This document shows positions 9,201 through 15,119 of a stretch of DNA of 64,000 bases, in pieces. Source of the stretch: Ardenticatenaceae bacterium (GTDB taxonomy: Bacteria; Chloroflexota; Anaerolineae; Promineifilales; Promineifilaceae); NCBI GenBank assembly GCA_020634395.1, contig JACKBU010000010.1:62001-126000 (forward strand), in the 5' to 3' direction. How positions within the stretch are numbered: position 1 is the stretch's first letter; each line of letters starts with the position of its first letter. The position numbers and the translations under genes were made by a program. The notes under the pieces are model-generated. The model did no database searches. It was not told the DNA's origin and was given only the letters and a program-made list of their open reading frames with translations.

Positions 9201-10462
9201 TGTGGGACATGGCTGCCGCAAGTTGGCGCGACACCTTCGCCGGACACGCCAGCCCGGTCAACGACATCGCCTTCAACCCGGATGGGCAAACCGTTACCAC
9301 TGCCAGCAGCGATGGCACGGCCAAAGTATGGCGCATCGACAGCGGGCAGGCCATCGACTCGCTGCCGGGCGGCGCCGGAGGGCTGCAGGCGGTAGCCTAC
9401 AGTCCGGATGGGGCACAGTTGGCCACGGGCGGGCAGGATGGCGCGGCGCGTGTCTGGAATGCCGAGCCAGAATTTGACCTGCTTATCTTTAGCGACCATA
9501 CCGGCCCGGTGCGCAGCGTCAACTTTAGCCCGGATGGCACACTGGCGACGACAGGCGGCAGCGACCACACGGCCCGCGTGTGGGATGCGGCCACCGGCGC
9601 CAGCCTGTTTGTCTTCAGCGACCACAATCAGGTCGTTAACGATGCCGCCTTAAACGCCGACAACAGCCTGCTGGCCACAGCCAGCGACGATTTTAACGCC
9701 CGCCTGTGGGACCTGAACACGGGTGAGGTGCAGCTGCCGCTGCTGTTCCATAATGGGCCGGTGAACAGTGTGGTGTTTAGCCCGAACGGCCGTCTTCTGC
9801 TCACGGCCAGCGACGATGGCTTTGCCCGCCTGTGGGACGTAACGGACCACAGCCTTCAGGTGCGCTTTGACAATGAGGGGCAGGTGGTGAACCGCGCCGT
9901 CTTCAGTGCCGATGGCACGCGGCTGGCGACGGCCGGCGGCGGCGGGCTGGCGCGTGTCTGGTCGGCGGAGGGGGATTTGCTGCTGACACTGGCCGGGCAT
10001 ACTGGGGCAGTGAATGACGTGGCGTTTAGCCAGGACGGCCGTTTCCTGGTAACGGCCGGCGACGACAACACGGCGCGCCTGTGGGATTTAGAGAGCGGGG
10101 AGATGGTGCGCACCTTTACCGGCCATTCCGGGCCGGTGCTCGGCGTGTCGTTTAGCGCCGATGAGGTGCATCTGGCCACGGCCAGCGCCGACCGCACGAG
10201 CAAAATCTGGCTGGCGGCGACCGGGCAGGCGGTGCGCACGCTGGTGGGACACACCTCGACGGTGTTTAGTGTGGCGTACAGCCCGGACGGCGGGCGGCTG
10301 GCGACGGCCAGCGCCGACAGCACGGCCATCATTCAGGCCGTCGATGACCTGGCGACGTTGTTTGAGCGGGGCCTGGCCCGCGCCACGCGCGGCCTGACGC
10401 CGGCGGAGTGCCAGCAGTATTTGCGGGGACGGCCGTGTTTGGGAACGATGAGCGATGAATGA
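6287..10462 (+). CDS. nSTAND1 NTPase with membrane helix and 14 WD40 repeats
   Basis: This is a 1391-residue protein. The ATG at 6287 overlaps the previous stop as ATGA; the longer frame upstream is only read-through of another phase. The N-terminal module and NTPase (Walker A GPSGSGKSS near residue 142, Walker B PAVFVIDQFEE near 226) are clearly homologous to the previous protein, so the pair arose by duplication. A charged coiled coil is followed by a hydrophobic helix (about 586-608), a repeated Ala-rich coiled segment (AATSEA/AATREA units), and a conserved LSSDPQLALSLALEA linker. Residues 768-1357 hold 14 WD40 repeats (AFSPDG...LWD), enough for two seven-bladed propellers. The last codons lie inside a heptamer repeat array. 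It is probably a ligand-sensing NTPase switch. Confidence 0.92.
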   Translation: MNQSSRFPNLSELREAHLQLLAQRRDPGSTPTEAFLQAVTDFVCQGQATGVLLDADEERDEAQSLLDFWSNELYHAHRPAPEATLADYDPEQAPELDSDLCPYVGLDAFQASHSGYFFGRERLVGRMLEKLENGRFLAIIGPSGSGKSSAVLAGLLPRLQIGALPGSASWRYYPRLVPGSNPLQYLAQTLRADFNSHAEWEQETGDAFRKNTHQLANLVNRANDRPAVFVIDQFEEIFTLCASEETRQVFIDNLLNLIADETARHTLIITMRTDFESQLMRVTAFQRPYEQAQIRVTPMNAAQLHEAIKKPADKVGLRFADGLVAELIRDVLGEPNALPLLQFTLRQLWESRDRNRVTWEAYQKLGGGRQALAKTADAFYNQLSPEDRETAQRILLTAVRPGPGLEVSRQRVRRTALYQLPDPAEQVDRVLQALSSARLIVLLPGENPEDDQIDLAHEALIRNWPRLIGWVEEERVAKRRRLRLTEAAEQWELLNRDPSTLWRGLLLQEADSYPDKNGLENAFVTASLEAEQKEQEEKAAAYLLQLEQARALAKAERLRAEEQEKRAEDQEAFATESAANAQRLQRITWLLAVVAIIAMLAGGWAALNGQRARSNAAKAATSEAAAVANASLAATNEAQAVANAALAATREAEAISSASLAATSEALAVDSASAAATSEAVALDSAALAAAREAEAIRNADEADRQFRLATSRELAGASTDNLSSDPQLALSLALEAVNITYAQDQTASAEAEDALYRALQASQLQMTLAGHDGAVTAVAFSPDGRFIATSSSDTSVRLWDAATGQTLYMLEDHDRPVTDVAFSPDGTRLVSAGEDGRIVVWNAETGARILARNGENGAIRAIAFSPDGSQLAAANDDATLRIWETAGWTSLFLSFGHDDALTDVAYTYDGRLLATSGRDGRIIFWNADNGLSVSAIEPAIFQDAPLIVNAIAFSPDDHLLATANGNGTARLWDMAAASWRDTFAGHASPVNDIAFNPDGQTVTTASSDGTAKVWRIDSGQAIDSLPGGAGGLQAVAYSPDGAQLATGGQDGAARVWNAEPEFDLLIFSDHTGPVRSVNFSPDGTLATTGGSDHTARVWDAATGASLFVFSDHNQVVNDAALNADNSLLATASDDFNARLWDLNTGEVQLPLLFHNGPVNSVVFSPNGRLLLTASDDGFARLWDVTDHSLQVRFDNEGQVVNRAVFSADGTRLATAGGGGLARVWSAEGDLLLTLAGHTGAVNDVAFSQDGRFLVTAGDDNTARLWDLESGEMVRTFTGHSGPVLGVSFSADEVHLATASADRTSKIWLAATGQAVRTLVGHTSTVFSVAYSPDGGRLATASADSTAIIQAVDDLATLFERGLARATRGLTPAECQQYLRGRPCLGTMSDE

Positions 10463-10535
10463 TGAACGCGGAATGATGAACGGGGAACGATGAGCGATGA
10501 ACGATGAACGCGGAACGTTTATCGTTCATCGTTCA
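10444..10535 (+). repeat. Heptanucleotide (STRR-like) repeat array
   Basis: A 7-bp period runs through the end of the WD40 gene: AACGATG, AGCGATG, AATGATG, AACGCGG, AATGATG, AACGGGG, AACGATG and so on. The final TMSDE codons and stop of the WD40 protein are made of this repeat. The right end folds back: TGAACGATGAACG (10498-10510) pairs with its complement at 10523-10535. Confidence 0.85.
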
Positions 10536-10542
10536 AAGAAAC
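10523..10542 (+). repeat. Left direct repeat flanking the MNT/HEPN cassette
   Basis: The 20 bases CGTTCATCGTTCAAAGAAAC recur at 11296-11315 in the same orientation with one mismatch. The two copies bracket the toxin-antitoxin pair, 773 bp apart. Confidence 0.8.
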
Positions 10543-10590
10543 CTGTCAGGCTGGCGGGCAAATAATTCTACGTGGGGTGAACTTATCGGT

Positions 10591-10596
10591 TATAAT
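10591..10596 (+). promoter_or_regulatory. -10 box of the MNT/HEPN operon
   Basis: TATAAT ends seven bases before the ATG at 10603, so the transcript would be essentially leaderless. No good -35 hexamer is visible at the usual spacing. Confidence 0.5.
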
Positions 10597-10602
10597 GCAG
10601 AC

Positions 10603-10926
10603 ATGGCTCAATTATCTGACCAACATGACATGAAAAATATTTCCTTCACGTCGGCCGAGATAGCCAGATTTTGCGAACAGTATCAAATTCGCCGGTTGGC
10701 TTTATTTGGCTCCGTGCTGCGTGATGACTTTGGCCCCGCCAGTGATGTGGATGTATTGGTTGAATTTAAACCGCAAGCGCAAGTCGGTTTAATGGCTTTT
10801 GCCCGTATGCAGCGTGAGCTTTCAGAGCTGTTACAGCGCCCCATTGATTTGGTAACTCCCGACGGCTTAAAGCCTTTAATCAAACGATCTGTTTTGGACA
10901 GCGCGAAGGTTATTTATGCGGCGTGA
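10603..10926 (+). CDS. MNT-type nucleotidyltransferase antitoxin (MntA-like)
   Basis: This 107-residue minimal nucleotidyltransferase has the full polymerase-beta-like signature GSVLRDDFGPASDVDVLVEF, with the two metal-binding Asp residues in SDVDVLV. In the type VII MntA-HepT systems this protein AMPylates a tyrosine of the partner HEPN toxin and so neutralises it. I place the start at the ATG at 10603; the longer frame would begin inside the heptamer repeat array and adds no family sequence. It overlaps the HEPN gene by 11 bases. A second in-frame ATG at 10630 is possible. The cassette lies between direct repeats, next to the STAND operon. Confidence 0.88.
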   Translation: MAQLSDQHDMKNISFTSAEIARFCEQYQIRRLALFGSVLRDDFGPASDVDVLVEFKPQAQVGLMAFARMQRELSELLQRPIDLVTPDGLKPLIKRSVLDSAKVIYAA

Positions 10927-11263
10927 AACGCTTTACCTGGCCGACATCATTGAAGCGGCGGAGGCAATGGCTGAGTTTGTTCAAGGCCTGAACGAATCCG
11001 ACTTCAACCGGGACGCCAAAACGCAAAGCGCCGTGATCCAAAAACTTATTGTGATAGGCGAAGCGGCCGCCCGATTACCCCAAGATTTCAAGGATCGGTA
11101 TCCGCAGATCGAGTGGCGTGATGTGGTTGCTTTTCGCAACATACTGGTACACGCTTACTTTTCCATCAAGCTGGCCATCATTTGGCATACTGTCCAGCAT
11201 GAAGTCCCCCTGTTACGTCAAAAAGTCATCGAGATCATGGAGCAGGAACGCGAGGAGCAGTAA
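10916..11263 (+). CDS. HEPN-domain toxin (HepT-like, DUF86)
   Basis: This 115-residue helical protein carries the HEPN ribonuclease motif RX4HXY as RNILVHAY, at residues about 74-81. Members of this family act as RNases, and the Tyr of the motif is the residue modified by MntA partners. It starts inside the 3' end of the nucleotidyltransferase gene, the usual antitoxin-toxin order and coupling. Its length is normal for DUF86. A heptamer repeat array follows the stop within about 12 bases. The role, abortive defence or plasmid/genome stabilisation, is inferred from the family. Confidence 0.9.
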   Translation: MRRETLYLADIIEAAEAMAEFVQGLNESDFNRDAKTQSAVIQKLIVIGEAAARLPQDFKDRYPQIEWRDVVAFRNILVHAYFSIKLAIIWHTVQHEVPLLRQKVIEIMEQEREEQ

Positions 11264-11275
11264 ATACCCTCTTTT

Positions 11276-11305
11276 GCTCATCGTTCATCGCTCCGCGTTC
11301 ATCAT
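11276..11305 (-). repeat. Heptanucleotide repeat array at the end of the nitroreductase gene
   Basis: Read on the minus strand, heptamers AATGATG, AACGCGG, AGCGATG and AACGATG follow immediately after the nitroreductase stop codon. This is the same family as the array at 10444-10535. Confidence 0.75.
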
Positions 11306-11315
11306 TCAAAGAAAC
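11296..11315 (+). repeat. Right direct repeat flanking the MNT/HEPN cassette
   Basis: This is the second copy of the 20-bp repeat at 10523-10542, with one mismatch. It includes the last codons and stop of the nitroreductase gene on the minus strand, so the left copy looks like a duplicated nitroreductase 3' end. Confidence 0.8.
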
Positions 11316-11977
11316 GTCGCTATCTCCTCCAGGGGCTTTTTGCTGATGACCGGCACTTCGGCGTCCGGGGCGGGGTGGCCCACGACAAGGATGAGATACG
11401 GCCGTTCCCCCTCCGGCCGCCCACACAGCTCATTCAGGAAACCCATTGGGCTAGGGGTGTGCGTCAGCGAGACCAAACCGGCGTGGTGGACGGCCGTTAC
11501 CAGCAGCCCCACCGCAATCCCCACCGATTCTTGCACATAGTAGTGTTTGATTTTACGGCCGTTCCCATCCACCCCATAACTTTGCGCAAACACCACAATC
11601 AGATAAGGCGCGCTCTCTAAAAAAGGCTTCTGCCAATCCGTGCCCAGGGGCGCCAACGCCTCTAACCACTCCTGGGGCGCGCGGCTTTCGTAAAAAGCGC
11701 GCTCCTCCGCCTCCGCTGCCTGCCGGATTTGCCGCTTCAGCGCCGGATTGCTGACGACGGCGAAGTGCCAGGGCTGTTTATTGGCCCCATTGGGCGCGGT
11801 TCCGGCCGTGCGCAGGCAGTTTTCGATGATTTCCCGCGCCACGGGCCGGTCGGAGAAGTGGCGCACGGTGCGTCGCCGGGCCATTTCCGCATAAAAATCG
11901 GCCGCCCGCTGCGCCATTTCCTCTGGTGGATACGCTTGATATTGTGTTAAGGGCTGAAATTCTGGGGATTTGTCCAT
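11306..11977 (-). CDS. Nitroreductase family FMN oxidoreductase (iodotyrosine deiodinase-like)
   Basis: This 223-residue cytoplasmic flavoprotein should use FMN and NAD(P)H. The family start motif is RRRTVRHFSDRPV (FMN phosphate contacts). NGANKQPWHFAVV and the C-terminal LTHTPSPMGFLNELCGRP are features of the IYD/BluB-like branch, where the substrate may be a halogenated or nitro-aromatic ring or another electron acceptor. A weak AAGGA lies just before the ATG at 11977. It is transcribed away from typA with the 21-bp array in between. The exact substrate cannot be told from sequence. Confidence 0.85.
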   Translation of the reverse strand: MDKSPEFQPLTQYQAYPPEEMAQRAADFYAEMARRRTVRHFSDRPVAREIIENCLRTAGTAPNGANKQPWHFAVVSNPALKRQIRQAAEAEERAFYESRAPQEWLEALAPLGTDWQKPFLESAPYLIVVFAQSYGVDGNGRKIKHYYVQESVGIAVGLLVTAVHHAGLVSLTHTPSPMGFLNELCGRPEGERPYLILVVGHPAPDAEVPVISKKPLEEIATFL

Positions 11978-12050
11978 TTTGGATCCTTGGGATTACAAGA
12001 AGGCTTTAAGGGCGACGGGCTGAATGCAATAAAGCATCTCAAAAGAGGGG

Positions 12051-12076
12051 GGATTCTTCGCTGCGCTCAGAATGAC
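12051..12076. repeat. Dispersed intergenic element (GGATTCTTCGCTGCGCTCAG core)
   Basis: The string GGATTCTTCGCTGCGCTCAG followed by AATGAC is a repeat I recognise from many unrelated environmental genomes, where it gives rise to spurious ILSAAKNP peptides. Only one copy occurs in this window. Confidence 0.5.
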
Positions 12077-12088
12077 CTGTATCCCCTC

Positions 12089-12109
12089 AAAGCCGGGTTT
12101 ACCCGGCGT
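12089..12109. repeat. 21-bp palindromic element, left copy
   Basis: The core GCCGGGTTTACCCGGC forms a 6-bp stem. All 21 bases recur, in reverse complement, at 14376-14396, so the two copies bracket the tandem array and typA. Confidence 0.7.
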
Positions 12110-12117
12110 TGTTTTGT

Positions 12118-12139
12118 AGACCGGCGCTGAAGCGCCGGT
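12118..12139. repeat. GC-rich hairpin
   Basis: GACCGGCGC and GCGCCGGTC form a perfect 9-bp stem around a TGAA loop, at the left border of the 21-bp array. No T-run follows on either strand, so it is not a classical terminator. Confidence 0.6.
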
Positions 12140-12433
12140 CATCACGCCGAAGCCTCCGGTCATCACGCCGAAGCCTCCGGTCATCACGCCGAAGCCTCCG
12201 GTCATCACGCCGAAGCCTCCGGTCATCACGCCGAAGCCTCCGGTCATCACGCCGAAGCCTTCGGCCACCATGCCGAAGCCTCCGGTCACCACGCCGAAGC
12301 CTCCGGTCATCACGCCGAAGCCTTCGGCCACCATGCCGAAGCCTCCGGTCACCACGCCGAAGCCTCCGGTCACCATGCCGAAGCCTCCGGTCACCTCGCC
12401 GAAGCCTTCGGTCACCTCGCCGAAGGCTCCGGG
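12137..12433. repeat. 21-bp tandem repeat (minisatellite), about 14 units
   Basis: The unit is GGTCATCACGCCGAAGCCTC plus C. The leftmost units are identical; those nearer typA vary (TCACC, CCATG and TTCGG changes). Because 21 is a multiple of three and no unit contains a stop, several frames stay open, giving artefactual GGFGVMT repeats. The unit equals three heptamers, which ties it to the other 7-bp-periodic repeats here. Confidence 0.92.
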
Positions 12434-12475
12434 CTAATAGCTAACAGCTAACAGCTAATAGCTATTAGCTTGCGG
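12434..12475. repeat. Heptanucleotide array abutting the typA stop
   Basis: The heptamers CTAATAG, CTAACAG, CTAACAG, CTAATAG, CTATTAG and CTTGCGG run in register up to the typA stop codon. They contain the 16-bp palindrome GCTAATAGCTATTAGC. Confidence 0.85.
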
Positions 12476-14314
12476 CTACTCCCCCACCGCATATTTCGCC
12501 CGTTTAGCCATGCGGGCGCGCATGTCGTGGCGCAAATCGCGCTTGCGCAGGCGCAAAGAATGGGGCGTTACTTCCAACAAATCGTCATCGCCTAGATATT
12601 CGATGGCGTCATCGAGGGAAAGCAGGCGCGGCGGCGTTAGCCCTTCCGTGATGCCGGTGGGGGTGGCCCGGTGGTTGGTGAGATGCTTCGTCTTGCAGAC
12701 GTTAATCACCAGTTCGTCCTCGCGGATATGCTCGCCGACGATTTGTCCGGCATAGACTTCATCACCGGGCACCACAAAAAACGCGCCGCGCTGCTGCAAA
12801 TTGGTCAGGGCATACGCCGTTACCGTGCCGGTTTCCAGGGCGACCATCGAACCAAGCGGCTGGGTGTTCAGGTCGCCCCGATATTCTTCGTAACCGTGGA
12901 AGAGGGTGTGGAAAATGCCCGTGCCGCGTGTCGCAGTGAGGAACGGTTGGCGAAAGCCCAGCGTGCCGCGCGTCGGCACCAGGTATTCGGCGTAGACGGT
13001 GCCATCATCGCCGTAACGAATGGCAATGACTTGCCCTTTGCGCCGCCCCAACATCTCGCTAACGGCCCCATAATAGTCGTTGTGGACCTCTAAAAAGATG
13101 TGTTCGATGGGTTCTAGCAGGCCATCGGGGCTATCTTTGAAGATAACTTCCGGGCGGCTGACGGCAAATTCGTACCCTTCGCGGCGCATCGTCTCGATAA
13201 AGATGGCCAGATGCAGTTCGCCGCGCCCGGAGACCACAAATTCGTTGGCTTTGTCCGTTTCTTGCACGCGCAGGGCCACGTTGCTTTCCAATTCACGCAT
13301 AAGACGCTCGCGGATCTGGCGGCTGGTGACATACTGTCCCTCGCGGCCGGCAAAGGGGCTGTCGTTGATGCGGAAAGTCATGCGGACGGTGGGTTCTTCG
13401 ACCGTGATGGGGGGTAACGGCCGTGGATCATCATAATCGGCAATCGTGTCGCCAATGCCCACGTCCGGGATACCGGCCACGGCCACAATGTTACCCGCGT
13501 GCACCACCTCTTGCGGCACCCGCTGCAGGTCGCGGAAGAGATAAACGTTCGTCACTTTGCCCTGGCGCAGCTCGCCCTCGGCTGTGATGTGGGCCACCGT
13601 CTGTCCGGTGCGAATGGTTCCACTCGTCAGACGGCCGATAGCGATTTTGCCAACGTAGGTACTGTATTCCAGCGTCGTTACCAGCAGTTGGGTCGGCCCA
13701 TCCTCATCCACAACCGGCGGCGGCAGGTGGTCGATAATCGTCTGGAACAGCGGCGAGAGGTCGTCGGCCAGATCATCCGGCGCAAAACCGGCTTTGCCTT
13801 CCAATGCTTTGGTATAAACCACCGGAAAATCGGCCTGGTCTTCACTGGCTTCCAGGTCGATGAACAGATCAAACGTGGCATTGACCGCATAATCAGGCCG
13901 GGACATCGGGCGGTCGATTTTATTGACCACGAGAATGACCTTGAGGCCCCGCTGCAAAGCCTGGCGCAGCACAAAACGGGTCTGGGGCATCGGCCCTTCC
14001 ACCGCATCCACCAGCAGCAGCACGCCGTCGACCATATTCACCACGCGCTCCACCTCGCCGCCGAAGTCGGCGTGGCCGGGGGTGTCGACAATGTTGATGG
14101 TGTAGCCGTTGTAGACGATGCCGGTGTTCTTAGCCAGGATGGTAATGCCGCGCTCGCGCTCTAAATCGTTGGAATCGAGCACGCGCTCGGCGACTTGCTG
14201 GTTCTGGCGGAAGACGTTGGCCTGCCGCAGCATGCCATCGACCAGCGTGGTTTTGCCATGATCCACGTGGGCGATGATGGCGATATTCCGAATGTCGTTT
14301 CTGGGTTGTAACAT
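12476..14314 (-). CDS. typA: Translational GTPase TypA/BipA
   Basis: This 612-residue ribosome-associated GTPase of the EF-G family acts in stress and cold adaptation and in 50S assembly. All G motifs are present: AHVDHGKTTL (G1), RGITI (G2), DTPGHADF (G3) and NKIDRP (G4). The C-terminal TypA-specific part includes GTVYAEYLVPTRGTLGFR and GTGIFHTLFHGY. I chose the ATG at 14314, before MLQPRNDIRNIAIIAHVDHG; the frame extends 18 codons further upstream without family similarity. An AAGGT lies about eight bases upstream. The leader contains three stem-loops, including a terminator-like one, so attenuation is possible. Confidence 0.96.
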   Translation of the reverse strand: MLQPRNDIRNIAIIAHVDHGKTTLVDGMLRQANVFRQNQQVAERVLDSNDLERERGITILAKNTGIVYNGYTINIVDTPGHADFGGEVERVVNMVDGVLLLVDAVEGPMPQTRFVLRQALQRGLKVILVVNKIDRPMSRPDYAVNATFDLFIDLEASEDQADFPVVYTKALEGKAGFAPDDLADDLSPLFQTIIDHLPPPVVDEDGPTQLLVTTLEYSTYVGKIAIGRLTSGTIRTGQTVAHITAEGELRQGKVTNVYLFRDLQRVPQEVVHAGNIVAVAGIPDVGIGDTIADYDDPRPLPPITVEEPTVRMTFRINDSPFAGREGQYVTSRQIRERLMRELESNVALRVQETDKANEFVVSGRGELHLAIFIETMRREGYEFAVSRPEVIFKDSPDGLLEPIEHIFLEVHNDYYGAVSEMLGRRKGQVIAIRYGDDGTVYAEYLVPTRGTLGFRQPFLTATRGTGIFHTLFHGYEEYRGDLNTQPLGSMVALETGTVTAYALTNLQQRGAFFVVPGDEVYAGQIVGEHIREDELVINVCKTKHLTNHRATPTGITEGLTPPRLLSLDDAIEYLGDDDLLEVTPHSLRLRKRDLRHDMRARMAKRAKYAVGE

Positions 14315-14342
14315 AGTATTTACCTTGGCAGACGGCCGTTGG

Positions 14343-14368
14343 TTGCCCGGACGTGAACGTCTGGGCAA
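14343..14368 (-). promoter_or_regulatory. Stem-loop in the typA leader
   Basis: TTGCCCGGACGT and ACGTCTGGGCAA pair over 12 positions with one mismatch around a 2-base loop, about 29 bases before the typA start. Confidence 0.5.
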
Positions 14369-14375
14369 TAGAACG

Positions 14376-14396
14376 ACGCCGGGTAAACCCGGCTTT
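14376..14396. repeat. 21-bp palindromic element, right copy
   Basis: This is the exact reverse complement of 12089-12109. Its GCCGGGTAAACCCGGC core forms a small stem-loop within the typA leader. Confidence 0.7.
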
Positions 14397-14445
14397 TCCG
14401 TGAACCGATTTGTTTTTTACGGCCGTCTACATTGAAAATTGACGC

Positions 14446-14475
14446 AAAAAGGCCCGATCAGCGTCTTGATCGGGC
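14446..14475 (-). terminator. Terminator-like hairpin in the typA leader (possible attenuator)
   Basis: On the minus strand GCCCGATCA, a 6-base loop and TGATCGGGC form a perfect 9-bp stem, followed by CC and TTTTT. It begins about five bases after the predicted typA start point, so it could stop transcripts at about 35 nt. On the plus strand there is no T-run. Confidence 0.65.
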
Positions 14476-14486
14476 GATTGGAACCT

Positions 14487-14515
14487 ATTGTATGGGAGGG
14501 CGGGAAATATAGCAA
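14487..14515 (-). promoter_or_regulatory. Promoter of typA
   Basis: On the minus strand TTGCTA (14515-14510) and TACAAT (14492-14487) are 17 bases apart, with a predicted start near 14480. Confidence 0.6.
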
Positions 14516-14588
14516 TGAAACGGCCGTCCTAATTACAAACTGTTAAGCTGCCCCCGCGTGCTGCCTTCGCCTCCCTTTCTGCCTACGG

Positions 14589-14594
14589 TATAAT
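14589..14594 (+). promoter_or_regulatory. -10 box upstream of the DUF4180 gene
   Basis: TATAAT lies 46 bases before the start codon. The -35 region (TTCGCC, 17-bp spacing) is poor, so activity is uncertain. Confidence 0.4.
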
Positions 14595-14640
14595 GTGACA
14601 CAGTTTCACAGATAATCAAGGCTGAGGAGTGGCCTACATC

Positions 14641-14985
14641 ATGGAAGAAAACAATCTCTTTTACATTTCGTCTGCCGAACAGGAGCACATCATTGCCAGC
14701 GGCAACGACGTGCTGGATTTGATGGGAAACAGCGCGCATTATGATTCGCAAAAGCTGCTGCTGGACCAGGCCCACCTCTCGCCGGCCTTTTTTGATTTGA
14801 GCAGCGGGCTGGCCGGGGAGATATTTTTGAAGCTAAACAATTACCGGGTGAAAACGGCCGTGGTCGCCGATCTCGCCGCCATCCCCAGCCAACGCTTCCA
14901 GGAACTGGTCGCCGAATGCAACAAAGGCCAGGAAATCAACTTCTTCACGGACATGGCTGCCGCCAAAGCGTGGCTTACTAAGTAA
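14641..14985 (+). CDS. DUF4180 family protein
   Basis: This 114-residue soluble protein is of unknown function. It shows the pattern of DUF4180: GNDVLDLMGN near the N-terminus, then SSGLAGEIFLKLNNYRVKTA, and a C-terminal INFFTDMAAAKAWL. Members are small cytoplasmic proteins often encoded alone or beside regulators; no activity is established that I know of. The ATG at 14641 lies 11 bases after GAGGAG; a GTG at 14629 would overlap that ribosome site and is less likely. It stands alone between typA (divergent) and a kinase gene 134 bases downstream. Confidence 0.85.
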   Translation: MEENNLFYISSAEQEHIIASGNDVLDLMGNSAHYDSQKLLLDQAHLSPAFFDLSSGLAGEIFLKLNNYRVKTAVVADLAAIPSQRFQELVAECNKGQEINFFTDMAAAKAWLTK

Positions 14986-15119
14986 CACCCCCCCGGCTGA
15001 GAAGCTCACCGGCTGTGTCTTTGCGGAAAAGAACGTGCCTGTATCGTTTATACTGAATAGAGGTACCAGTATTTTGACGTCTGCATGTAGGGGTACAGCT
15101 GGAAACACCTGGAGAAAAC

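Larger units (their letters stand above)
11978..12475. other. Repeat-rich intergenic region, 498 bp
   Basis: It separates typA from the nitroreductase gene. In order it holds a dispersed element (12051-12076), a 21-bp palindromic element (12089-12109), a GC hairpin (12118-12139), a 21-bp tandem array (12137-12433) and a heptamer array (12434-12475). No convincing gene is present. Frames that stay open through it only translate the array. Confidence 0.8.
14315..14640. other. Divergent intergenic region with structured typA leader, 326 bp
   Basis: On the minus strand it holds the typA promoter and a leader of about 165 bases with stem-loops at 14343-14368, 14378-14393 and 14452-14475. On the plus strand it holds the -10 box of the DUF4180 gene. 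Three ACGGCCGT copies are present. Confidence 0.7.

Noticed and set aside
5500..10462. Diversity-generating retroelement next to the FGE domain
   Set aside because: No reverse transcriptase, accessory gene or template repeat was found in the window.
10504..10602. Longer N-terminus of the MNT antitoxin
   Set aside because: It would be encoded by heptamer repeats and adds no family sequence; TATAAT just before the ATG at 10603 argues for the shorter form.
11993..12415. Open frame on the minus strand encoding GGFGVMT repeats
   Set aside because: It is only the translation of the 21-bp array plus the dispersed ILSAAKNP element; the opposite strand is equally open and there is no ribosome site.
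12137..12433. Possible CRISPR array
   Set aside because: The units are contiguous 21-bp tandem copies without unique spacers, and no cas gene is near.
15021..15054. Promoter TTGCGG/TATACT before the kinase gene
   Set aside because: The spacing is 22 bases, too long for a sigma70 promoter.
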